This document shows, one piece after another, positions 33,691 through 41,427 of a stretch of DNA of 64,000 nucleotides. Source of the stretch: Spongiactinospora sp. TRM90649 (lineage in GTDB: Bacteria > Actinomycetota > Actinomycetes > Streptosporangiales > Streptosporangiaceae); NCBI RefSeq assembly GCF_029382225.1, contig NZ_JARLTC010000007.1, positions 186,001 to 250,000 on the forward strand. Reading direction: 5' to 3'. Position numbers and translations under genes: made by a program. Position 1 is the first letter of the stretch. Every line of letters starts with the position of its first letter. The notes under the pieces were generated by a model, which had not been told where the DNA came from, did not search any database, and was given only the letters and a program-made list of their open reading frames with translations.

Positions 33691-35586
33691 GTGGGTGACG
33701 AGAAGGTCGAGAGTGACGACAGCATCGCGTGGGCGGTGCTGGACAGCTCTCCCAATGCCATCGTCGCCCTCGACCGCGACCAGACCGTGCTGTTCTGGAA
33801 CGCCGCCGCGGAGCGGCTCTTCGGCTGGTCGGCGGAGGAGATGCTCGGCCGTCGCCCGCCGATCGTGCCGCACGAGCTGACCGCCGAGCACAACGCGGTG
33901 CTGGAGCGCGTCCGCACCGGCGACGAGGTCTCGCTGCGCACCAAGCGGTTCCGGCGCGACGGCGGGCTGATCGGCGTGCGGGCCGACATCAGCGCGCTGC
34001 GTTACTCCTCGGCCGCAATGCTCGGCTACGTCTGCGTCTACCACCTGGTCCAGGACGACGAGGACGCCCGGCATCGGGGCGCGCAGCGGGAGCGCCTGGT
34101 GCGGCGGCTCACCAACGTGGTCGGCGACATCAACTCCGAGCTGGAGCTGCCCGCCGTGCTCGACCGCATCGCGGCCAGCCTGACCGAGCTGACCGGCGCC
34201 GACGCCGGGGGCTTCGTGCTGATCGAGGGCGAGCGGCTGCGCCTGGTAAGCCGGCACCGGCTGCCCGCCTCGCTCCGCGACGCCACCGCCGACCTGCGCA
34301 CCAGCCTGGTCGGCAAACTGCTCCGCACCGGCAAGACCGTGCTGCTGGAGACCCAGGAACAAGAGATCGGCAAGCTGATCTGGGCGGAGCTGCCCGGCCT
34401 GCACTCCATCGCGCTGGGCATCGCGGCGGTGGGCGGCCGGCCCTATGGGGCGCTCTACGCGCTGTTCTCCCGCCGCAAGCCAGGTCATGTGGAGCTGGAA
34501 CTGCTCGAACTGCTGGCCGGTCACGCCGGGATCGCCGTCGGCAACGCGATGGCCTACCAGGACGTCCTGCGCCAGCGCGCCCATGAACGGGCCGTGTTCG
34601 ACGCCAGCGCCGACGGCATCGCGGTGCTCGACCGGAACGGCGTGGTCATCCAGTGGAACCCGGCGGCGGGCGAGCTGACCGGCCACCACGCGGGCGTGGT
34701 GCTGGGCGGGCCGCCGCCGTTTCCGTTGCCCGCGCCCGGCGAGAAGGCCACGTTCCAGCTTCCGAGCGGTGTGTGGCTCGACGTGGTGAGCGCCGAGATC
34801 CCCGAGACCGGCGAGATCGTGGTCGACTTCCGCGACGTGACCCGCGCCAAGGAGCTGGAGGAGGCCAAGGACCTCTTCCTGGCGATCACCAGCCACGAGC
34901 TGCGCACCCCGATCACGGTGGTGCGCGGGTTCGCGGGCACGCTCGACGCCCGCTGGGACATGATGACCGACGCCGAGCGGCGCGCGGCCGTCCACACGAT
35001 CGCCGAGCGGGCCCGCTCGCTCGGCCGGCTCATGGACCACCTGCTGCTCGGCGCGCGCACCGGGGCCGAGGAGCTGGCCGTCCGGGCGGAGCGGTTCGAC
35101 CTGGGCGAGCTGGTGCATCGTGCCACGCTGGGCATGCCCGCGCTGTCGGCCGGTCACAAGGTCGAGGTGGTGCTGCCGGACGAGCTGCCGAAGGTGGTGG
35201 GCGATCCGCTGGCCACCGACATCATGCTCGGCCAGCTCCTCGACAACGCCTTCAAGTACTCCCCGGACGGCGGGCTGGTCAGGGTCGAGGCGTGGCCGGA
35301 GGCCGGACCCGACCTCGACGGCTACGGCGGTGTGGTCGTCGTGGTGGACGACGAGGGTGTCGGCATCGCCGCCGCCGACCGCGAACGGATCTTCGAACGG
35401 TTCGTCCAGCTCGACAGCGGCGACCGCCGCAGGTTCGGCGGCGTGGGCCTCGGGCTCTATATCGTGCGCAACCTGGCCAGGGCCCAGGGCGGCGACGTGA
35501 GCGCGCATCCGAGGCCCGGCGGCGGCACGCGGATGCGCCTGTTCCTGCCGCGTGCCACTACCAGCACCGATATACGGGAGGGGTAA
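33691..35586 (+). CDS. PAS/GAF sensor histidine kinase
   Basis: This 631-residue cytoplasmic kinase contains PAS 1 (residues ~12-120, with F-W-N-A-A-A-E-R-L-F-G-W), GAF (~145-300), PAS 2 (~305-385) and HisKA with the phospho-acceptor H402 in S-H-E-L-R-T-P. The HATPase_c domain has N-box L-D-N-A-F-K-Y-S, D-E-G-V-G and G-G-V-G-L-G-L-Y-I-V. There are no membrane segments, so the signal is probably intracellular. No response regulator follows; the orphan regulator at 37222 is the nearest candidate partner. The start (GTG 33691) is the best fit but lacks a strong ribosome site. Confidence 0.9.
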   Translation: MGDEKVESDDSIAWAVLDSSPNAIVALDRDQTVLFWNAAAERLFGWSAEEMLGRRPPIVPHELTAEHNAVLERVRTGDEVSLRTKRFRRDGGLIGVRADISALRYSSAAMLGYVCVYHLVQDDEDARHRGAQRERLVRRLTNVVGDINSELELPAVLDRIAASLTELTGADAGGFVLIEGERLRLVSRHRLPASLRDATADLRTSLVGKLLRTGKTVLLETQEQEIGKLIWAELPGLHSIALGIAAVGGRPYGALYALFSRRKPGHVELELLELLAGHAGIAVGNAMAYQDVLRQRAHERAVFDASADGIAVLDRNGVVIQWNPAAGELTGHHAGVVLGGPPPFPLPAPGEKATFQLPSGVWLDVVSAEIPETGEIVVDFRDVTRAKELEEAKDLFLAITSHELRTPITVVRGFAGTLDARWDMMTDAERRAAVHTIAERARSLGRLMDHLLLGARTGAEELAVRAERFDLGELVHRATLGMPALSAGHKVEVVLPDELPKVVGDPLATDIMLGQLLDNAFKYSPDGGLVRVEAWPEAGPDLDGYGGVVVVVDDEGVGIAAADRERIFERFVQLDSGDRRRFGGVGLGLYIVRNLARAQGGDVSAHPRPGGGTRMRLFLPRATTSTDIREG

Positions 35587-35713
35587 CGAACCGGTCAGCG
35601 AACGCTCGGTCTATCCTCCAATGTGCACAAGCTGTAATCGCCAGTCGGTTTCCATGGCGGTCTAACGGGGCATTTCGGTCGTACTGAGGATGGTCCCCGG
35701 GGGACCGACGGGA

Positions 35714-36166
35714 ATGGGGGAGGTGAGTTCGTCGAGCGCCGTGCTGCTGCCGTACGCGCTGTCCAGCGTCGCCGTCGCTCGTCAGCGCATCCACTCCGAC
35801 CTGCAGGAATGGGGGGTCTTCCGCACCGCCATCGACGACACCGTGCTGGTGGTCAGCGAGTTGCTCAGCAACGCGCTGAGGCACGCGCATCCGCTGCCGT
35901 CAGGGCAGGTGGGTGTGGCCTGGCACCGGATGGACGGCCACGTCGAAGTCGCGGTGAGTGACGGAGGGGCGACGACCGAACCGCGTGCCGCGGTTCCCGC
36001 GCTGTCCTCCCTCGGGGGTCGGGGCCTGGGCATCGTGGAGTTCCTCGCGGAACGCTGGGGAGTGAGACACGAGGGTGAGATCACCACCGTCTGGGCGGTG
36101 GTCGCGTGCCCACATCCGGTCAACGGCCATCGGGCCGATGAGGACATCCCGGTCCTGCACGAGTGA
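35714..36166 (+). CDS. Anti-sigma-type ATP-binding protein (HATPase_c_2)
   Basis: The 150-residue single-domain GHKL ATPase has an N-box (S-E-L-L-S-N-A-L-R-H-A), D-G-G and G-G-R-G-L-G-I-V motifs. These RsbW/SpoIIAB-like proteins bind sigma factors or phosphorylate STAS antagonists. A STAS protein is encoded 2.7 kb away at 38836. I place the start at ATG 35714, but an ATG at 35690 is also in frame. Confidence 0.85.
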   Translation: MGEVSSSSAVLLPYALSSVAVARQRIHSDLQEWGVFRTAIDDTVLVVSELLSNALRHAHPLPSGQVGVAWHRMDGHVEVAVSDGGATTEPRAAVPALSSLGGRGLGIVEFLAERWGVRHEGEITTVWAVVACPHPVNGHRADEDIPVLHE

Positions 36167-36177
36167 CGTAGCTTCTC

Positions 36178-36204
36178 CGGCGGCCCGCGTGAGGCGGGCC
36201 GCCG
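36178..36204 (+). terminator. Terminator after the anti-sigma-type gene
   Basis: Perfect 11-base arms CGGCGGCCCGC and GCGGGCCGCCG surround a five-base loop, 12 bases after the stop. It is followed by GTGTCG-type short direct repeats up to the convergent yidC gene. Confidence 0.75.
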
Positions 36205-36257
36205 TGAGGTGTCGTGTGTCGCGAGTCGCTGTGTGTCGTGAGCCGCCGTGCGCCGGG

Positions 36258-36944
36258 TCAGGCGGTGGCGGGCTTGGGGAAGAGCAGGGCCCGCTCGGCC
36301 GCCGACCACGCCGTGGTGGCGAGCAGGTAGAGGGCCGCCGCGAGCGGCAGGAACAGCGCCGCGAGCACCGCGCCGAACGGCATCAGCGGCATGATCTTCC
36401 GCAGCAGCGGAGGCTGGTCGGTCACCGCTTCCGCCGCGCGGGCGGCGCGGCGCGAGGAGACCCAGGCCACCCCGGCGATCATCGCGATCACCGCGGCGAA
36501 CACCAGGACCGGCACCCCGAACGGCCCGTAGGCGCCGACCACCGACGCCACCTGGGCGCCCAGCGGCGCCCCGAACAGCGTGTGCGTGCTCGGCTGGGAC
36601 GCCACCTGGAACAGCAGCATGAAGAACGGCATCTGGGCGAACGAGGGCAGCACGCCGGAGAACGGCGAGCCGCCCTCCTTGGCGTAGAGGGCCCGGACCT
36701 CCCTGGCCATCTTCTCCGGATTGTGCCGGTGGCGCTTGCGCAGCTTGCCCACCTGCGGCGCGAGGCGCTGCCTGATCCGCTCGCCCCGGGCCGCGCGCAG
36801 CGTGAGCGGCAGCAGCAGCACCCGGACGGCGAGCGTGAACAGCACGATCGCCAGTGCCGTGGCGTTGGCCCCGGCGACCGGCGAGACGATGTCGGCGAGC
36901 CCGGCGAGCAGGCTCCCGGTGAACCCGATCAGACCGTCGAACAC
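36258..36944 (-). CDS. yidC: YidC/Oxa1-family membrane insertase paralogue
   Basis: This 228-residue protein has five hydrophobic segments in the YidC/Oxa1 pattern (R-V-L-L-L-P-L-T-L-R-A-A-R-G near helix 1, L-P-S-F-A-Q-M-P-F-F-M-L-L-F before helix 2). It lacks a long periplasmic domain and is shorter than the main actinobacterial YidC, which is normally beside rnpA/rpmH. So this is probably a second copy that inserts a subset of membrane proteins. It is co-transcribed with a 55-residue membrane protein just upstream. Confidence 0.85.
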   Translation of the reverse strand: MFDGLIGFTGSLLAGLADIVSPVAGANATALAIVLFTLAVRVLLLPLTLRAARGERIRQRLAPQVGKLRKRHRHNPEKMAREVRALYAKEGGSPFSGVLPSFAQMPFFMLLFQVASQPSTHTLFGAPLGAQVASVVGAYGPFGVPVLVFAAVIAMIAGVAWVSSRRAARAAEAVTDQPPLLRKIMPLMPFGAVLAALFLPLAAALYLLATTAWSAAERALLFPKPATA

Positions 36945-36951
36945 GGCCGGG

Positions 36952-37119
36952 TCACTTGGAGGCCTTGCCGAGGATCATCACGACGCCGACCACGACGACC
37001 GCGATGACTCCGATGACGAGGACCAGTTTGAGCAGGCCCACCAGCATCGGAAGGACAAGACCGAACACGACGTAGAGGGCGAGCAGTACGCCCAGGACAC
37101 CTAGCACGATTCGAGCCAT
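36952..37119 (-). CDS. Very small hydrophobic membrane protein
   Basis: A 55-residue protein made of two hydrophobic stretches (I-V-L-G-V-L-G-V-L-L-A-L-Y-V-V-F-G-L-V-L and L-V-L-V-I-G-V-I-A-V-V-V-V-G-V-V-M-I-L) with a basic end. It starts at ATG 37119 and ends seven bases before yidC, so the two form an operon. It could be a substrate or cofactor of the YidC paralogue. The family is not recognised. Confidence 0.65.
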   Translation of the reverse strand: MARIVLGVLGVLLALYVVFGLVLPMLVGLLKLVLVIGVIAVVVVGVVMILGKASK

Positions 37120-37221
37120 GCGAACCACCGTACGCGCCGGCCGTCCGGGCCGCGCGACCCGTCTCCTGCGGGATTGGTAACGATCAGGTGCCGATCCCCG
37201 GCGGACCCGTACGGTGGAGGC

Positions 37222-37929
<708 letters not shown>

Positions 37930-37943
37930 ATTCGAGGCTTCCG

Positions 37944-37968
37944 TTATCCACAGGCACCCTGTGGATAA
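37944..37968. promoter_or_regulatory. Inverted pair of DnaA boxes (pair 1)
   Basis: TTATCCACA (37944-37952) and TGTGGATAA (37960-37968) are both exact consensus boxes facing each other with a seven-base spacer, 15 bases after the response regulator gene. Confidence 0.75.
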
Positions 37969-38066
37969 CCCTGTGGGCTGCGGCGCGCCATTGGCCCGAT
38001 CACGCGGAGATGAGCGTTAGAAACTAGGGGTAATGGGACATTTAGCGCCAATTCCCTAGGCGTTTG

Positions 38067-38091
38067 TTATCCACAAGTAATCTGTGGATAA
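38067..38091. promoter_or_regulatory. Inverted pair of DnaA boxes (pair 2)
   Basis: TTATCCACA (38067-38075) and TGTGGATAA (38083-38091), again exact and with a seven-base spacer, lie 123 bases from pair 1. The segment between the pairs is AT-richer than the genome. Confidence 0.75.
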
Positions 38092-38092
38092 C

Positions 38093-38596
38093 TCAGGCGG
38101 GCGCACCTATCGACAGCATGTCACCGGGGTCGGGACCGTCGCCGGAATCGCGCCGCGGATGCTCGCCGGGATCGGCCTGCTGAGCGGCCTGCGGGCGGTC
38201 GATGGGCTGGGCGCGGCGGTCCCACCACGGCGAGTCGAGGGTCTCGGCCACCGCGCGGAAGGTCGGGCACGGCCAGCGCCACATGCAACTGCGGCACCGC
38301 ATGATGGGATTGGCGGCGTCGCTGGTGATGCCCCCGGCGTCGCGCGGCCGGTGCAGGTCGAGCAGCCGGAGCCCCAGTTCGGCGAAGCAGAGCATCTCCT
38401 CGCGCGCGACCTCCAGGAAGTCGAGATCGTGCGCGGAGAGCTGGGTGCGGACGGGCACCACACCCTCGCGGTTGACCAGCGGGCGGAGTGGGATCGTGCG
38501 CTCACGCCACGGCGTGGCCTTCTCGGTGCGCTCAAGGATCACCCGAAGGAGTTCCTTGAGCCGCAGACACTGTGGATCCTCTGGTTCGCTTCTCAT
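38093..38596 (-). CDS. Conserved-looking hypothetical protein with CxxC-type motif
   Basis: This is a 167-residue soluble protein. Its middle has C-R-S-C-M-W-R-W-P-C (three cysteines), suggesting a metal or Fe-S site, and the C-terminal ~40 residues are polar and probably disordered. The ATG at 38596 gives M-R-S-E-P-E-D-P. I do not recognise the family. Its stop lies one base from DnaA-box pair 2. Confidence 0.6.
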   Translation of the reverse strand: MRSEPEDPQCLRLKELLRVILERTEKATPWRERTIPLRPLVNREGVVPVRTQLSAHDLDFLEVAREEMLCFAELGLRLLDLHRPRDAGGITSDAANPIMRCRSCMWRWPCPTFRAVAETLDSPWWDRRAQPIDRPQAAQQADPGEHPRRDSGDGPDPGDMLSIGAPA

Positions 38597-38835
38597 CACT
38601 GATCGAGGGCCGAAAAACCGCCCGACGCCCGCCCTTCGGTTGAGTGCGGCACGGCAGGATGGGAAGGCCCCTGGCATCCCCGCTGCCGGCCAAGGCAATA
38701 TCGCACAGAGTCAATCTTCGCGCACCGAGAGTTTCCGTGGGGCGGGAATCGGGGACAAAGGCCGGACGACTCCCCGAGGGGCCGGATCGGCGAGAGAACG
38801 TGACCCGGAGCCGTCGCGGCGTTAGTGTGCCCGCT

Positions 38836-39180
38836 GTGGAGCTAAAGGTCTCGACTCGATCACATGCCGGTCACGCCGTGATGGCCGTCGCCGGTGAAAT
38901 CGACCTCTATACCGCGCCCCGCCTGCAGGCCGAGTTCACGCGGCTGCTGGAGGGCGGGCCTTCGCGGGTGGTCATCGACATGTCCGGTGTCGACTTCTGC
39001 GACTCGACGGGCATGAACGTGCTGCTGTCCGCGCTGAAGCGGCTCAAGGAGAACGGCGGGGCGCTGGAGGTCGCCTCCCCGCGCCCGGCGGTCCGCAAGA
39101 TTCTCCAGGTCACCGGCCTCGACTCGGTCTTCACAGTGCACGAGTCCGTGCCCAGGGAGATGCTGATCTCCGAGTCCTGA
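38836..39180 (+). CDS. STAS-domain anti-sigma factor antagonist
   Basis: It is a 114-residue STAS protein with E-I-D-L-Y-T-A-P-R-L and the phosphorylatable serine S57 in D-S-T-G. In partner switching, the unphosphorylated form captures the anti-sigma kinase and frees a sigma factor. The anti-sigma-type ATPase at 35714 is a plausible partner. The GTG at 38836 matches the usual M-[ED]-L-K-L-S-T start; a GTG at 38827 is possible. Confidence 0.9.
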   Translation: MELKVSTRSHAGHAVMAVAGEIDLYTAPRLQAEFTRLLEGGPSRVVIDMSGVDFCDSTGMNVLLSALKRLKENGGALEVASPRPAVRKILQVTGLDSVFTVHESVPREMLISES

Positions 39181-39209
39181 GCCACGGGGCGCGGCTAGCA
39201 TCGGTCACC

Positions 39210-39920
39210 ATGGAGACAGCGGTGATCATCCCGGCGAAGGACGAGGCCGAGCGGATCGGTGCCACCGTCACGGCGGCCCGCGCGCTGCCCGGCGTCGATC
39301 TCGTCGTCGTCGTGGACGACGGCTCGGCCGACACCACCGGGCGCGTGGCCAGGGCGGCCGGGGCCAGGGTGGTCCGCCACAGCCGCAACCGCGGCAAGGC
39401 CGCCGCCATGGAGACCGGCGCCGAGGCGGTCCGGCTGCTCGACCCCGAAGAGGGGCCGGGCAGGCACCTGCTGTTCCTCGACGCCGACCTGGGCGAGACG
39501 GCCGGGGCCGCCGCGCCGCTGGTCGAACCGGTACTGGCCGGCGAAGCCGACATGACCATCGCCGTGTTCACCACCCGGGTCAAGTTGGGCGGGCACGGCT
39601 TCGTCGTCAACCTCTCCCGCGAGGGCATCAAGAAGGCCACCGGCTGGACCCCCGCCCAGCCGCTGAACGGCCAGCGCTGCCTGACCAGAACCGCCTTCGA
39701 GGCGGCCCGCCCGCTCGCCCACGGCTTCGGCGTCGAGACGGGTCTCACCATCGACCTGCTCCGCCGGGGATTCCGGGTCCGCGAGGTAGAGGTGGAGATG
39801 TCCCACCGCGCCACCGGCGGCGACTGGCACGCCCAGCTCCACCGCGCCCGCCAGTTCCGCGACGTCGCGCGGGCCCTGCTGGCCCGCCGCGCGCTGCCCA
39901 CTCCCACGACCTCTCGCTGA
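39210..39920 (+). CDS. Family 2 glycosyltransferase
   Basis: The 236-residue GT-A-fold enzyme has V-I-I-P-A-K-D-E-A near the start, V-V-D-D-G-S-A-D-T-T and the metal-binding D-A-D of L-F-L-D-A-D-L-G. There are no membrane helices. The close neighbour at 39997 is a polyprenol-dependent membrane glycosyltransferase, so this enzyme may charge polyprenyl phosphate with a sugar or act as glucosyl-3-phosphoglycerate synthase. The donor and acceptor are not determined. Confidence 0.85.
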   Translation: METAVIIPAKDEAERIGATVTAARALPGVDLVVVVDDGSADTTGRVARAAGARVVRHSRNRGKAAAMETGAEAVRLLDPEEGPGRHLLFLDADLGETAGAAAPLVEPVLAGEADMTIAVFTTRVKLGGHGFVVNLSREGIKKATGWTPAQPLNGQRCLTRTAFEAARPLAHGFGVETGLTIDLLRRGFRVREVEVEMSHRATGGDWHAQLHRARQFRDVARALLARRALPTPTTSR

Positions 39921-39996
39921 TCTCGCAGAGCCGCTCTTTCCGCAGGTGGGGGAGCCGGAGGTCCGGAGCGTACGCGGGCTGTGCTGGAATTCGGGG

Positions 39997-41427
39997 ATGG
40001 CATTCGTGAGGTCGCCGCTGGCCCTGGTCGGCGCGAGCGTCCTGCTCACCGTCGTGATCGGGCTGCTCGGGCCGTCGGCGATGGTGCCCGTGCTCGAAGG
40101 GCCCGCCTGGCAGCCGCCCTATTCGCTCGGCCTGCGCCCGGCGGGGCCGCTGGTGATCGCGATGGCGGCGGTGGCGCTGGTGCTCGGCGCGGCGGGCCTG
40201 GCGCTGGCGCTGCGGGCCGCGCGCCTCGGGCGGCTGCCGGTCTCGGCGGTCTGGCTGACCACCGCCGGGTGCGTCGCGGCGGTGGTGCTGGCCCTGCTGC
40301 CGCCCTCCGGATCTTCCGACCACCTGAACTACGCGGCATATGGGCGGATCGCCGCGCTCGGACACGACCCCTACGTGACCTCCGCGGCCGACCTGCCGGA
40401 GGTCGCCGGGTGGGTCCAGGAGTGGCTGAGGACCCCGAGCGTCTACGGCCCGGTGGCGACGGCGGTGCAGATGCTCGCCGGTTTCGCCGGGGGCGGCTCG
40501 GTCCGCCTGACGGTGTTCGCGCTCGAAGCGGTCAACGCCCTGGCGTTCGTCGGCACCGCCGTGCTGCTGCACCGGCTGACCCGGGGCGACGCGCGGGCGG
40601 CGCTGCTGTGGGCGGCCAACCCGCTGGTGCTCTACCACCTGGCCGCCGGGATGCACGTCGACACCCTCGCCGTGGTCGCCGTGGTCGCCGCCCTTGCCCT
40701 CGGCGTCACCACGGCCGCGCGAGGCGCGGGCACCGGGGCGCTGCTGGGCCTGGCGATGGCGGTCAAGGTCAACGCGGGCCTGGTCGCGCTCGGCCCGGCG
40801 TGGGTGATGCGCCGCGCCCCCCGGCGCCTGGCGCTCGTGGCGGGGGTCGCCACCGCCACCCTGGCCGGCGCGTACGCGATGGCCGGGCCGCACGCCCTCG
40901 ACCAGCTCCAACGCGCCGGGCGGCAGGTGTCCCAGGCGACCCCGTGGAACATGCTCCAGGCGGGCCTGCAGGCGCTGCTGGGGCCCGGAGGCTACGTCAT
41001 CTGGATCCAGGTGGGGTCGCTGGTCCTCATGGCCGCTCTGGCCGTTCTGCTGCTTCGCGCGATGCCCGAGCTCGGGGCCGCGCACGTGGCGGCGGCCGTC
41101 GTGGTGGCGTACCTGTTCACCGCGCCGTACGCGCTGCCCTGGTACGACGGGCTGGCGTTCGCGCTGGTCGCGATGATCCCGGCCTCCGCGCTGGACGGAT
41201 TCCTGGTGACCAGGCTGGTGGCGCTCTCCCTGGCGTACCTGCCCGCGCGGGTGGTGGACCAGCCGGAGAGCCTGATCTGGCTGCGAACGGTCGTCAGACC
41301 GCAGGTGGTGCCGTGGATCCTGCTGGCTGTGACAGCCGCCCTGGCGGTGTGGGCGTGGCGGTCGGCCCGGCGAGGAGCTGCAGCGCCCGCACCGACGCCG
41401 CCAGTGTCAGCGGCACCGCGACCGTGA
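39997..41427 (+). CDS. GT-C-fold polyprenol-phosphate mannosyltransferase-like membrane protein
   Basis: This 476-residue protein has about twelve to thirteen transmembrane helices and the extracytoplasmic loop S-S-D-H-L-N-Y-A-A-Y-G after helix 3, where the MptB-type alpha-1,6-mannosyltransferases carry their catalytic acid. It probably builds a mannan or related envelope glycan from polyprenyl-phosphate-mannose. The last ~45 codons overlap the convergent gene by 134 bases. The start is ATG 39997; the upstream region lacks coding character. Confidence 0.8.
   Translation: MAFVRSPLALVGASVLLTVVIGLLGPSAMVPVLEGPAWQPPYSLGLRPAGPLVIAMAAVALVLGAAGLALALRAARLGRLPVSAVWLTTAGCVAAVVLALLPPSGSSDHLNYAAYGRIAALGHDPYVTSAADLPEVAGWVQEWLRTPSVYGPVATAVQMLAGFAGGGSVRLTVFALEAVNALAFVGTAVLLHRLTRGDARAALLWAANPLVLYHLAAGMHVDTLAVVAVVAALALGVTTAARGAGTGALLGLAMAVKVNAGLVALGPAWVMRRAPRRLALVAGVATATLAGAYAMAGPHALDQLQRAGRQVSQATPWNMLQAGLQALLGPGGYVIWIQVGSLVLMAALAVLLLRAMPELGAAHVAAAVVVAYLFTAPYALPWYDGLAFALVAMIPASALDGFLVTRLVALSLAYLPARVVDQPESLIWLRTVVRPQVVPWILLAVTAALAVWAWRSARRGAAAPAPTPPVSAAPRP

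Noticed and set aside
37944..38091. Chromosomal replication origin
   Set aside because: Four DnaA boxes are real, but dnaA, dnaN and recF are absent and the number of boxes is small for an actinobacterial oriC. I report it as a DnaA-binding site instead.
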